DNA of 64,000 nucleotides from Xanthobacteraceae bacterium 501b (lineage in GTDB: Bacteria; Pseudomonadota; Alphaproteobacteria; Rhizobiales; Xanthobacteraceae), in contig KB899087.1 of assembly GCA_000378025.1 (NCBI GenBank), positions 3,038,001 through 3,102,000 on the forward strand. Reading direction: 5' to 3'. Every line of letters starts with the position of its first letter. The first letter of the stretch is position 1. Positions 1-9,544 of this stretch are shown piece by piece. A model generated the notes under the pieces. It was not told the origin of the DNA. It saw only the letters and a list, made by a program, of their open reading frames with translations, and searched no databases. The position numbers were made by a program, and so were the translations under genes.

Positions 1-189
1 CTGTCCAGGGTGGCCTTCATTGCAAAAGACCTGATGTATGATTACGAAGTAAGGGAGCTATTTACGATTAGAAAGCTGCCACTATACCACAATGGGGAGT
101 TTGACGACATGTTGGCCGCATTAGGGCTACCTCTGCAAGAGTCGCGAAGGAAGCCGCGGCGGCGGAATACCGCTGTCACTGCTAATTAG
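1..189 (+). CDS. 3' end of an unknown gene (partial)
   Basis: An open frame enters from the left edge and stops with TAG at 187-189, giving the last 62 residues of a protein. The tail is charged and very basic near its end (ESRRKPRRR), with an acidic stretch before it (NGEFDDML). Base composition is more AT-rich than the chromosomal genes to the right, which suggests transferred DNA. I do not recognise the family. The next feature is a phage terminase on the opposite strand, so this may belong to the same accessory patch. Confidence 0.5.
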   Translation: MSRVAFIAKDLMYDYEVRELFTIRKLPLYHNGEFDDMLAALGLPLQESRRKPRRRNTAVTAN

Positions 190-482
190 TAGGTTCAGCT
201 TTGTGCAGGCGGTGATTCAGCAGTCCGTTCCGCAAGTGGTGCAGTGAGTTGATCGAAGTGCGCCAAATGAAGGTGATCGTTCTGTAATGTTGGGTTCGTC
301 GGGCCGTAATCGGATGGCATGGTTTCTTCAGCACGAGATTTTCCGTTTCGGAACAGTCGCTCTGCGGATTGATCGTCGATGGGATGAAACAATGCTCGTA
401 TTGAGCGATATCACGCGATTGAGGATGGTAACATAATGATCGCGCACGATCGTATTGTTGCCGGGGATCAATGCTCTGTCCC
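190..482. other. gap between convergent genes, nothing recognised
   Basis: About 290 bases between the end of the partial plus-strand gene and the end of the terminase. The only open frames are short minus-strand ones without a good ribosome site. Composition is AT-richer than the flanking terminase. I see no tRNA, clear terminator or repeat. Confidence 0.4.
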
Positions 483-2369
483 TCACCCCACCCAGCTGGA
501 CCGCACCACGGCCGGCGCCCGGCGTGGCGCCTCCCCATTGCTCTCCCGTCCCACCACCCCAGCCCGCCGCGCCGCCCCCTCCACCTTCCCCACCATCTCC
601 GCCAGGCTCATGCCGGCGGCATAGAGCCCGTGTAGGGCGGCCGTGGCGTAGACGCGGCAGTCGAGGGGCTCATTACGCACGCCAGGGTCCGGCACCCATT
701 CGATGCGGGCGACGCCGCGCGTGTAGCGGCGCACCGGGCGCTCGGCGACAAGGCCGGTGAACCAGAGATAGTCGCGCTCCGCCGGCCAGTGGCATGCGCC
801 GGGGCCGCCATCGTCGATGCGAAGCCGCGAGAGCAGCCCGTGCTTGAGCGTGTCGACGCCGACAATGTGTACCGGGGCGAGGCTGGCGCTGCGCAGCTTG
901 GGCGGGCGCTTTGGCCAGGGCGGCACGCCCGGCCCGCCACGGCCCTTGATCGCCCATATCCGGCGGTTGAGCCGCTCGGCCGAGAACCGCATCACCTGGT
1001 CGGTGCGATGCCCGCCGGAATCGATCGCAACGGCAAGGATGGGAAGATCGGGGATGGCCTTCGGGTGGCGGAAGCGGCGGGCGAGCAGGCGGTCGAGCGC
1101 CGCCCATACCTCGGGGCGCGAGGTGTCGCCGTGCAGGATCTCATAGTCGAGCGACCAGCTGGCTTCGCCCCGGCCCCAGCCGACAAACTCCACCTCAATG
1201 CGATCGTCCTGGGTATCGACCCCGGCGGTGATGACGGCGACGCCCTCGGGCAGCAGCTCGGTCCATGCCGGGTCGCAGGCCAGGCCGCGTGAGGCGAGAC
1301 TGTCCGGCGCCAGCGGCGCCATGTCCCGGTCCTCATAGGCCTCGCCGAGCTTGAGGTTGGTCCATGTCTTCAGCCGGGCCGGGTCGCGCTTCGAGGTGAG
1401 GAAGTCGGCGGCGATCTCGCCCCAGCTCTCGAAGGGCGAATAGAGCGCCGAGAGGTGGAAGCCGGCGGTAAGGCCGTCGCCCTGCGCCGTGGCGCGCCAT
1501 TCGCCCTTGGCCAGCATCGCCGGCTTGTCCGCTTCCTCGATCACCCCGCCGCAGGCCTCGCAGGTGTAGAACGCCTTGCGCGGCTCGCCCTCTGGCCAGG
1601 TCACGCCGCGCCAGCTCAGCGCCTGGTGCGTGCCGCAGTGGGGGCAGGGCACGAAGTAGCGGCGCTGGTCGCTCTCGGCATAGGCCTTCTCGATGCGCGA
1701 TACGCCGGCCTCGGTCGGGGTGGAGATGAGGAAGATCTTGCGGCGCCCCCGGAAGGTCACGGTGCGCTGCACCGCCAGCGCCACCGGGTCGCCCTCGCCA
1801 TCGGCATCCGCCGGGAAGGCGTCCACCTCGTCGAGCACGAGATAGCGGGCCGGGGTGGAGCGCAGGCCCGTGGCGGAGTTGGCGCCGGTCATGATGAGGG
1901 CGCCGCCGGGGAACTCCTTCAGCCCCACCGTATTGCCGGGGTCCTTGGAACGGGCCGGGGCGATGCGCGAGCGCAGCGCGGGCGTGCCCTCGATCAGCGG
2001 CTCGATGCGGGTACGCGAGTTGCGCCGCACCATGTCGATCGAGGGCCACACGGCGAGGATGAGCCCCGGCGCATGCGCCACCCAATAGCCGATGGCGTTG
2101 AGCCCGGCCTCGGTGCCGCCAGTCTGCGCGCCCTTCATCAGCACCACGCGCTCGACGGGCGAGGCGGTGGAGAGGCAATCCATGATCTCGGCGAGATAGG
2201 GCACGCGGGAGGTGCGCCACGGCCCCGGCTCGGCATTGGTGCCCGGCAGGGTGCGGTTGGCGTCCGCCCATTCGGTGACGGTCAGCTGCAGCTCCGGCCG
2301 CAGCCCCCGCCGCCAGGCCGCGTCGACCAGCTCGGCGGTGAGGTCGGCAAGGTCGAGGGCGTCAGTCAT
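483..2369 (-). CDS. phage terminase large subunit, GpA family
   Basis: At 628 residues the protein has the usual length for lambda GpA-type large terminases, the ATPase/nuclease that packages phage DNA. Visible features are a Walker-A-like loop at 78-88 (MKGAQTGGTEA), a Walker B strand at 177-183 (LVLDEVD) followed by an ATPase coupling segment (LISTPTE, 214-220), and a zinc-ribbon-like insert with CPHC at 242-245 and CEAC at 270-273. Acidic residues fitting the nuclease follow in the C-terminal half (AGVDTQDD, VAIDSGG). No small subunit, portal or capsid gene lies nearby, so this looks like a surviving piece of a decayed prophage. Its start overlaps the end of the upstream Imm7-like gene by 8 bases, so the two are probably translated together. 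The reading frame is intact. Confidence 0.9.
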   Translation of the reverse strand: MTDALDLADLTAELVDAAWRRGLRPELQLTVTEWADANRTLPGTNAEPGPWRTSRVPYLAEIMDCLSTASPVERVVLMKGAQTGGTEAGLNAIGYWVAHAPGLILAVWPSIDMVRRNSRTRIEPLIEGTPALRSRIAPARSKDPGNTVGLKEFPGGALIMTGANSATGLRSTPARYLVLDEVDAFPADADGEGDPVALAVQRTVTFRGRRKIFLISTPTEAGVSRIEKAYAESDQRRYFVPCPHCGTHQALSWRGVTWPEGEPRKAFYTCEACGGVIEEADKPAMLAKGEWRATAQGDGLTAGFHLSALYSPFESWGEIAADFLTSKRDPARLKTWTNLKLGEAYEDRDMAPLAPDSLASRGLACDPAWTELLPEGVAVITAGVDTQDDRIEVEFVGWGRGEASWSLDYEILHGDTSRPEVWAALDRLLARRFRHPKAIPDLPILAVAIDSGGHRTDQVMRFSAERLNRRIWAIKGRGGPGVPPWPKRPPKLRSASLAPVHIVGVDTLKHGLLSRLRIDDGGPGACHWPAERDYLWFTGLVAERPVRRYTRGVARIEWVPDPGVRNEPLDCRVYATAALHGLYAAGMSLAEMVGKVEGAARRAGVVGRESNGEAPRRAPAVVRSSWVG

Positions 2370-2850
2370 GGTTCACCGGGAAGTGCTGGTCGAAGAAGGC
2401 ATCCCGACTGCGTTCAATCCGCCCTTTGATCATCCGCATCACCTCGAAGTGCCCTGCGAATGGCGGCTCGTCGTCGCTGTAGAGGTAAGCCACGCCATAG
2501 GTCGCCGGGGCGATGCGGCCGATATCCTCCAGCAGGTGAAGCTGCCGCCGGAGGATGTTCTCCGGGACGTGGTTGCGCTCGAAGTTCAGCGAGGTGATGA
2601 ATCCGTCCGATGTTCCGATGAAGGCGAGGCCATCGCGGATCTTGCGCACGCTCATATCGACGGGGCCGGGCTCCAGCACCCGGATCTCATTGTGGGTGAG
2701 GTGCTTGAAGATACTGTCTTCGACCGACTGCTGCAGCCGCTCGACGAGGGCGCCGCCCCGCTCGATAGGGGCGTATTCCTCGTCGCTGCAGGGCTCGTGA
2801 CCCAGCTTCTGGCCCGGCGCGCTGACAAGCCACATGTGGTAGCTGAACAT
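2362..2850 (-). CDS. Imm7-like immunity protein
   Basis: 162 residues. I chose ATG at 2850 because GGGAG sits a few bases upstream; a longer frame reaches 2898. The start MFSYHMWL and the C-terminal half, with an ATYGVAYLYSDDEP motif and a terminal run of small-acidic-hydrophobic pattern, resemble the Imm7 family of polymorphic-toxin immunity proteins as I remember it (YGxxYxxDDED motif). Such proteins normally neutralise a secreted nuclease-type toxin. No toxin gene is visible nearby. The gene overlaps the terminase start by 8 bases, an unusual pairing. It could instead be an uncharacterised phage protein of similar fold. Confidence 0.5.
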   Translation of the reverse strand: MFSYHMWLVSAPGQKLGHEPCSDEEYAPIERGGALVERLQQSVEDSIFKHLTHNEIRVLEPGPVDMSVRKIRDGLAFIGTSDGFITSLNFERNHVPENILRRQLHLLEDIGRIAPATYGVAYLYSDDEPPFAGHFEVMRMIKGRIERSRDAFFDQHFPVNHD

Positions 2851-2952
2851 CTCGGCTCCCCGGTTCGGCGCGCATGTGCGCGCTGGTGATGCAATCATTG
2901 CTCGTCTCTCCTGGGCACCAATTGACCGTCCGAGACGGTTCTGGGACTACCG

Positions 2953-2989
2953 AAAAGCCGCTGAAACCGTTTGGTTTCGGCGGCTTTTT
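2953..2989 (+). terminator. strong, nearly symmetric hairpin terminator
   Basis: A 16-base arm at 2953-2968 pairs with 2973-2988 with a single U-G wobble, closing a GTTT loop. T residues follow on the plus strand and A residues precede it, so it could terminate transcription in both directions. It lies upstream of the Imm7/terminase pair and insulates that patch from the sugar transporter region. Confidence 0.75.
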
Positions 2990-3137
2990 CGTTGGGCTCG
3001 CTGCGGCGTCAAATCTGTCGCCGTCCCGCGCGATCGATTGGCATGCCGCGGTTCCGCTGGCTTATGTGTCGGCACAGAGCCAGGCCAGCTCACCAGCCGC
3101 CATACTGGTCATCACGCCTTCCGGGGTGGGGAAACGG

Positions 3138-3162
3138 GCCGTTGCACGCTGCGCGCGCGATC
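3138..3162 (+). repeat. direct repeat copy 1
   Basis: A 25-base unit containing GTTGCACGC followed by GCGCGCGATC. A second copy starts 64 bases downstream with two differences. Both lie just past the stop of the HTH gene. Function unknown. Confidence 0.55.
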
Positions 3163-3201
3163 ACGACCGCTGTAGTCCGACGCCATGTGGACTTCCTCCG
3201 G

Positions 3202-3226
3202 CCCGTTGCACGCCGCGCGCGCGATC
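3202..3226 (+). repeat. direct repeat copy 2
   Basis: Second copy of the unit at 3138-3162, with C for T at the middle position and one change at the left end. The 64-base offset is close to six helical turns, so the copies would face the same side of the DNA if bound by a protein. Confidence 0.55.
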
Positions 3227-3334
3227 GGCGTTGCCCGTCGGTGGACGGGCGCCGCCCGCCGCGACGCAGCCGCTTGCGGGTTGAGGCCGCGCACGCAGAG
3301 AGCGGCCCGCGCGGCGCGCGCGGCGTCCTTCCCG

Positions 3335-3660
3335 TCACTCCGCCCTCGGAAGCTCCCGCGACCGATCCGCCAGCCCCTCGACGCCCTCGGCATTGTAGCG
3401 GGCGATCCAGTTTTGCAGGGTGCGGGTGCGGACATGGGCGCCGGCGGCCGCCTCGGCGAGGCTGGCGCCAGCGAGCACATGGGCGACGGCGCGCATGCGC
3501 AGCGAGGCGCGCAGACTGGGCGTCCGGCGGGCGAGCAGTCGCAGCGCGTGGGCGCTGATGTCCGTGCGGACGGCAACCTCATTGCCGGGCCGGCCGGCTC
3601 GGGCGCGCGCCTCCTCCGCCGGGCGCGCCCCGGCCTGTGGGCGGGCATCCGGGGTGGAGG

Positions 3661-3664
<4 letters not shown>
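3335..3664 (-). CDS. small helix-turn-helix protein coupled to ABC ATPase
   Basis: 109 residues, starting with GTG. The start codon overlaps the TGA of the ABC ATPase gene in a GTGA junction, a strong sign of translational coupling. The N-terminal third is low-complexity Ala/Arg-rich. The rest (about residues 35-105) forms a helix-turn-helix with LAEAAAGAHVRTRTLQNWIARY followed by a GLADRSR-type segment, which resembles the N-terminal DNA-binding part of IS630-type transposases and related regulators. No catalytic DDE part is present. It could be a domesticated regulator of the sugar transporter operon or a chance remnant kept by coupling. Confidence 0.6.
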
Positions 3665-5145
<1,481 letters not shown>

Positions 5146-5154
5146 GATCGGTCC

Positions 5155-6186
5155 TCAGATGAAGCGGAGATGAAGTTCTTCGCGATTGAGCAGCGCATTG
5201 GTGCCCACGGCCGCCAGCAGGACGAAGCCGTTGAAAATGTTGCGCGCGGAACTGTCGACGCCGAATTGGGTCATGCCGTTCGACACCATGTAGAGGAAGA
5301 ACACGCCCAGCAGCGTGCCCAGCACGTGCGGCTTGCCCTTGCCCAGGATGGTGGCGCCGAGGAAGACGGCGGCGAAGGCTTCCAGCAGATAGCCCGCGCC
5401 TCCGGTCGGCTGCGCCGAGGACGAGGTGGAAGCGAGGAAGATGCCGGCGATGCCGCAGAACAGCGCGCTGAGCACGAAGCTCGAAATCACCCAGCGATAG
5501 ACGGGAATGCCCGAATAATAGGCCGCCAGCGGGTTGTCGCCCACCGCGTTGATGTAGTGGCCGATGCGCAACCGGTTGGCGATGATGAAGGCGATGATGA
5601 AGAAGACGAACAGGAAGACCGACTTCACCGCGATGAAGCCGTAGCGGCCCTGGCCGAGCCAGCGGAAGAAGTGCTCGTCATAGCCCACCGCCACCTGGTA
5701 ACCGCCGGTCAGATATTGATTGCCGCCTTCGAGCAGAAACATGACGCCGATGGTGCCGACGATCCCCGAAATGCGGAACCACGTCACCAGCACGCCATTG
5801 GCCAGCCCGATCAGCATCGACACCAGCAACGCGACGATGATCGCGGCGGGCGCGCCGAGAACCGGAATGCACAGCGCGCAGACGATCGAGGACGTAGTGA
5901 CGATGGTGCCGATGGAGAGATCGAAGCTTCCCGCCGCCACCACGAAGGTCAAGCCCATGGACAGCAGGGCGCAGGTGAACATCGAGAACAGGATGTTGTT
6001 GATGTTCGACACGGTCAGGAAATAGGGCGAGGCAAAGGAGAACGCCACGGCGACCAGAAGAATGACGAGAATGGTTCCCCACACCCGCAGGAAGCGCACC
6101 AGGGGGTGCGACGTGTCGCGCCCGGCGGCCTCGGAGCGCGAGGGGGACGCGCCCGCGGCGGGGGCCTGCTGCTCAGCTATGGTCAT
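5155..6186 (-). CDS. sugar ABC transporter permease (RbsC type)
   Basis: 343 residues from ATG at 6186, chosen because GAGGA lies just upstream; a longer frame from 6210 lacks a better site. After a short cytoplasmic N-terminus come eight to ten hydrophobic segments, including the family's ILFSMFTCALLSMGLTFV and GSFDLSIGTIV region and a late glycine-rich GKGKPHVLGTLLGV segment. This is the BPD_transp_2 fold of carbohydrate importers. It lies between the binding protein (256-base gap with a hairpin) and the ATPase (9-base gap). Confidence 0.92.
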   Translation of the reverse strand: MTIAEQQAPAAGASPSRSEAAGRDTSHPLVRFLRVWGTILVILLVAVAFSFASPYFLTVSNINNILFSMFTCALLSMGLTFVVAAGSFDLSIGTIVTTSSIVCALCIPVLGAPAAIIVALLVSMLIGLANGVLVTWFRISGIVGTIGVMFLLEGGNQYLTGGYQVAVGYDEHFFRWLGQGRYGFIAVKSVFLFVFFIIAFIIANRLRIGHYINAVGDNPLAAYYSGIPVYRWVISSFVLSALFCGIAGIFLASTSSSAQPTGGAGYLLEAFAAVFLGATILGKGKPHVLGTLLGVFFLYMVSNGMTQFGVDSSARNIFNGFVLLAAVGTNALLNREELHLRFI

Positions 6187-6394
6187 GGTCGTTCCTCTTG
6201 AATCATCCATCCCGGGCCGGGCATCGCGTGGTCGTCACGGACGCCCGATGGATCATGGCGCGCCAGCGCGCCAGGGTGCTCGCGGCGTGACGCGGGCTGC
6301 CGGCCTCTCAGTGCGGGCACCGCGCCCCGGCGATCCGACGGCGGCGCCGGATCGCCTGAAGGGCCGCGCCGCGACGGGCGAGGCCCGGCCCGTG

Positions 6395-6418
6395 CGCGAC
6401 GGCAGTGCTGCCGTCGCG
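6395..6418 (-). terminator. hairpin between binding-protein and permease genes
   Basis: Two perfect 11-base arms (6395-6405 and 6408-6418) lie about 25 bases past the binding-protein stop. No T-run follows, so it is more likely an mRNA-stabilising or partial-attenuation hairpin. Such hairpins commonly keep binding protein more abundant than the membrane subunits in ABC operons. Confidence 0.55.
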
Positions 6419-6441
6419 ACGCGCCTCTCGTTTCCTAGACC

Positions 6442-7554
6442 TCAGCCGCCGAAGGGCTTGAGATAGGCGATGGCGGCGGCGTCCATGGCGCGGATCTCGT
6501 CGAGATATTTGGCGGCGTCCTGCGGCAGGATGGTCGGCACCGGCACGTAATCGACGTTGTTGGGCACCTTCTCGCCACGGCCGAGCTGCAGCGCCAGCTT
6601 GCCGACGCGCTCGCCGATGGTGTGGTAGGGCACATCGGTGGAGAAGACGACGGGCACGTTGCCGGAAGCGATGCCGGCGAGCAGTTGGTCCGAGGTGTAG
6701 TGGTTGTACAGCTTGATGTCGTCGCGGCCCATCTGCTGCATCGCCTGCGCCGCGCCGATGGTGAGGGGCCACCACCAGGACATGAAGGCGGAAATCGAGC
6801 CCGGCTTCGGATTGGCCTGCAGCAGGGCGAGCATGTTGTCGCGGCCCTTCGAGATCTGGTCTTCCGTCGACACCGAGCCGGAGATGAACGGCAGCATCTT
6901 CATGCGCGGCTCATAGGAGGTCATCAGCGACAGCATGTCCGCTTCCTGATCGAACGGCGTGTAGAAGCCGCGCGCTTCGGCGGTCTGGGCGATGGTGCCC
7001 TGGCGACCCAGCATGTTCTGCATGTGGTAGCCGATGGTCATCGCCGTCGCCCAGGTGTTCTCGCTCACCGCCGGCGAATCCTTCACCGTGACGACGAAGC
7101 CGACCGTCTTGATGCCGCGCTTGCGGGCCTCGTCGACGATGTAGGCGGTCTCGGATTCGAGCGAGTAGATGCCAAGCACGAGGACGTTGATGTCGCGGTC
7201 GAGCAGGGCCAGCGCCGAGCTCTGCTCGGAATTCTTCGAGGGCTCGCCGCGCACCGTCACCAGCTCGCCACCACCGTCGGTGACCGTCTGGGCGATCTTC
7301 CAGCAACCGCGCCGCCAGGGCTGGTTGAACGGGCCGTAATTGAGGCCGAGGCCGACGCGGACCTTCGAGCCCTGGGCACGCACGATGCTCGGCATGGCGA
7401 TGCCGGACGCCGCCAGCGTGGCAAAGCCGACGCCGGCGCCGACGCCGCCGAGCAGGCTGCGGCGGGTGACGCCCGACGCGGTGCCCGGGGTCACGTCCGG
7501 TGTTGCTTCGGCGGCCTCGATGGGGGCGCCGTTCTCAGTGTGATGGGTGCTCAT
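6442..7554 (-). CDS. sugar ABC transporter substrate-binding protein, Tat-exported
   Basis: 370 residues from ATG 7554, which has GGGAGGAACA directly upstream. The N-terminus carries a twin-arginine signal (RRSLLGG at 31-37, then a hydrophobic stretch ending before VRAQ). The mature part has the periplasmic-binding-protein type I fold (Peripla_BP_4) with characteristic pieces such as LDRDINVLVLGIYSLES. Export by Tat suggests folding before export. It is the first gene of the 7554-3335 operon, divergent from the GntR regulator. The exact substrate cannot be read from sequence; the nearby lactonase and GMC oxidase suggest a sugar or polyol. Confidence 0.88.
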   Translation of the reverse strand: MSTHHTENGAPIEAAEATPDVTPGTASGVTRRSLLGGVGAGVGFATLAASGIAMPSIVRAQGSKVRVGLGLNYGPFNQPWRRGCWKIAQTVTDGGGELVTVRGEPSKNSEQSSALALLDRDINVLVLGIYSLESETAYIVDEARKRGIKTVGFVVTVKDSPAVSENTWATAMTIGYHMQNMLGRQGTIAQTAEARGFYTPFDQEADMLSLMTSYEPRMKMLPFISGSVSTEDQISKGRDNMLALLQANPKPGSISAFMSWWWPLTIGAAQAMQQMGRDDIKLYNHYTSDQLLAGIASGNVPVVFSTDVPYHTIGERVGKLALQLGRGEKVPNNVDYVPVPTILPQDAAKYLDEIRAMDAAAIAYLKPFGG

Positions 7555-7618
7555 TGTTCCTCCCAATGCGCTCATGGCTGTCGACCGGGCTGTTGCTCAG
7601 CCTCTGGCAGCCGGTATA

Positions 7619-7636
7619 GGGATTATCGATAATCCC
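7619..7636. promoter_or_regulatory. perfect palindrome, probable GntR operator
   Basis: GGGATTATCGATAATCCC is an 18-base perfect palindrome in the 179-base divergent region between the binding protein and the GntR gene. It sits about 65 bases upstream of the transporter start and about 100 upstream of GntR. FCD-type GntR repressors bind such short palindromes, so autoregulation and control of both operons is a reasonable inference. A looser inverted repeat, TTGTC...GACAA, lies nearer the GntR start. Confidence 0.6.
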
Positions 7637-7733
7637 GTCTATAATTTTTTTCATGATGCGCTCGATGTTATTGTCGAGCGAATTGACAACCAGCGGTTCT
7701 TGTCGCTAGCGTCACCGGGCAATGGAGGGTTCG

Positions 7734-8402
7734 ATGCCGTCGTCCCAAGTCATGAGACGGCCCAGCGGTATGGGCGCCGAGGAGATCTACGAGATCCTGC
7801 GCCGCGACATCGCGCTCGGGAGACTGATGCCGCGTCAGCGCCTGGTCGAAAGCGACCTGTGCGAGCGCTTCGGCGCGACCAACCACAATGTCCGCCGCGC
7901 CTTCGACCTGCTCGATCGCATCGGCGTCATTGAGCGCAAGGCCAATCGCGGCGTCGAGGTGCGGGCCCTGTCGGCGCGCGAACTCCAGGACCTCTACGAC
8001 ATCCGCTCCATGCTGCAGGCCGAGGGCGTGCGCCGGCTGGATGTCGAGCGGCTGGACGAGCTGGCCGACCGGCTGACCGTCATCAACACCACCTATGAGC
8101 AGGCGCTTAAGGAGGGCCAGATCGAGGCCGCCGTCGACGCCAACGACCTGTTCCACACCACCCAGTTCGACTACTGCAAGAATGCGGAACTGGCGGCGCT
8201 GCAGCTCAATTATTGGCTGCGCGCCTCGGCCATCATCTCACGCGCGCTGATCGAGCAGGGCTCCTCGCTGAAATCGCTGCAGGATCACTGGGACATCATC
8301 GCCGCCATGCGGGCACGCGACATGGCCCGGCTGGAAGAGCTGACCGTGACCCACATCCGCCCGCCCCTCGCCGCCTATATGCGCGTCTACGGCCTGTACT
8401 GA
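7734..8402 (+). CDS. GntR-family regulator, FCD subfamily
   Basis: 222 residues from ATG 7734, preceded by GGAGGG. An earlier ATG at 7722 is in frame but lies on the ribosome site. The N-terminal winged helix (AEEIYEILRRDIALGRLMPRQRLVE) is typical GntR; the C-terminal alpha-helical FCD domain (DLYDIRSMLQAEGVRR onward) binds a small effector, often a sugar acid. It is divergent from the sugar ABC operon and leads toward the MBL and GMC genes, so it probably represses the whole catabolic set until the effector is present. Confidence 0.9.
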   Translation: MPSSQVMRRPSGMGAEEIYEILRRDIALGRLMPRQRLVESDLCERFGATNHNVRRAFDLLDRIGVIERKANRGVEVRALSARELQDLYDIRSMLQAEGVRRLDVERLDELADRLTVINTTYEQALKEGQIEAAVDANDLFHTTQFDYCKNAELAALQLNYWLRASAIISRALIEQGSSLKSLQDHWDIIAAMRARDMARLEELTVTHIRPPLAAYMRVYGLY

Positions 8403-8527
8403 GCGACGGTCGGCACGGGACAGCGGCACACCCACACGAAGCGCCAGGCGCTTCCAACAAGAACCCGGCGGCGCGGGACGCCTCTCGCGCCGCTGCAATG
8501 AAAATCTCGCTACACGTGGAGGAAGCA

Positions 8528-9313
8528 ATGAGCGACGCCATTCGGCTTTATTTTTTCCAGACCGGACGCATTCGCCAGAAGGAAGTCGACATTAAGCTCG
8601 GCTACGGCCAGGAAGATTTCTTCACGCCCATTCCCTGGTTCTTCATCACCCACCCGCGCGGCAATGTGGTGATCGACGGCGGAACGGCGGTCGAGGCGGC
8701 GCTGGACCCGGAAGGGCACTGGGGCGCGCTGACCAACAAATACTACCCGCTGATGGACCCGGAAGACGGCTGCGTGAACCGGCTGAAGCAGGCCGGCTTC
8801 GATCCGGCGGACGTGAAATACGTCATCCATTCCCACCTGCATCTCGACCATACCGGCGCCTGCGGCAACTTCCCCAACGCCAAGCATATCGTGCAGCGGC
8901 GCGAATATGAGTGGGCGTTCAGCGCCGACTGGTACATGAAGCTCGGCTATGTGATGAAGGACATCCTCAAGCCGGGGATCGAGTGGGAGTTCCTGGAGGA
9001 CGAGGACGGCTTCGACCTCTATGGCGACGGCGTGATCCAGACCTACCAGTCGCCCGGCCACAGCCCCGGCCATCAGTCGATCATGGTCCGCCTGCCCAAT
9101 TCCGGCCCGATCCTGCTCGCCATCGATGCCGCCTACACGTTCGAGCACTGGAACGACAAGTGCCTGCCGGGGGCCCTCACCTCGGCCATCGAGGTCGCCG
9201 CCTCGGTGCGCAAGCTGCGCCGCCTCGCCGAACGGGAAAACGCCATGGTGGTGCCCGGCCATGACCCCGATTCCTGGCCGAGCTTCAAGAAGGCCCCGGA
9301 TTTCTACGACTGA
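8528..9313 (+). CDS. MBL-fold hydrolase, lactonase (AttM/AiiB-like) family
   Basis: 261 residues; ATG 8528 has GTGGAGGAAGC upstream. The metal site is clear: HSHLHLDHTGAC (HxHxDH motif), a later PGHSPGHQS histidine, DAAYTFEH aspartate, and VVPGHDPD. Known members hydrolyse N-acyl homoserine lactones or simple gamma-lactones to hydroxy acids in the cytoplasm. Here it sits between a sugar-acid-type regulator and a GMC oxidoreductase, so opening a sugar-derived lactone fits better than quorum quenching. That last point is inference. Confidence 0.85.
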   Translation: MSDAIRLYFFQTGRIRQKEVDIKLGYGQEDFFTPIPWFFITHPRGNVVIDGGTAVEAALDPEGHWGALTNKYYPLMDPEDGCVNRLKQAGFDPADVKYVIHSHLHLDHTGACGNFPNAKHIVQRREYEWAFSADWYMKLGYVMKDILKPGIEWEFLEDEDGFDLYGDGVIQTYQSPGHSPGHQSIMVRLPNSGPILLAIDAAYTFEHWNDKCLPGALTSAIEVAASVRKLRRLAERENAMVVPGHDPDSWPSFKKAPDFYD

Positions 9314-9544
9314 GCGGCCCGGCCGGGCGCGTCCTTGGGGCGCGTCCTGTCACCCCGTCCCTGCGCCTGCCATTCGCCCCCCTGCGCGCCTCGGCGCATG
9401 GTTCGGCGAGGGCTGCCTGCGCCCGCGCGCCCCGCCCGGTTGACCTGAGCGGGGCGCGGAACCAGCCTGCCGGTGCGCGCCAGAGCGGCGCACACCGAAC
9501 GGTTGTTTCACGCCGAACGGGCAACTCCACTGCGGTCAAGTCCC

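Larger units (their letters stand above)
2990..3334. other. non-coding gap with a short direct repeat
   Basis: No convincing gene in about 345 bases between the terminator and the HTH gene. The sequence holds two copies of a GC-rich 25-mer (3138-3162 and 3202-3226, two mismatches) and long GCGCGC runs. Open frames here have no ribosome sites and look like composition artefacts. Confidence 0.4.

Noticed and set aside
6395-6418. CRISPR-like or strong terminator reading of the intergenic hairpin
   Set aside because: Single hairpin, no repeats and no T-run; an operon-internal mRNA hairpin explains it.
8528-9313. Quorum-quenching lactonase as the firm function
   Set aside because: The operon context has no quorum-sensing genes and the family includes general lactonases, so only the family is called.
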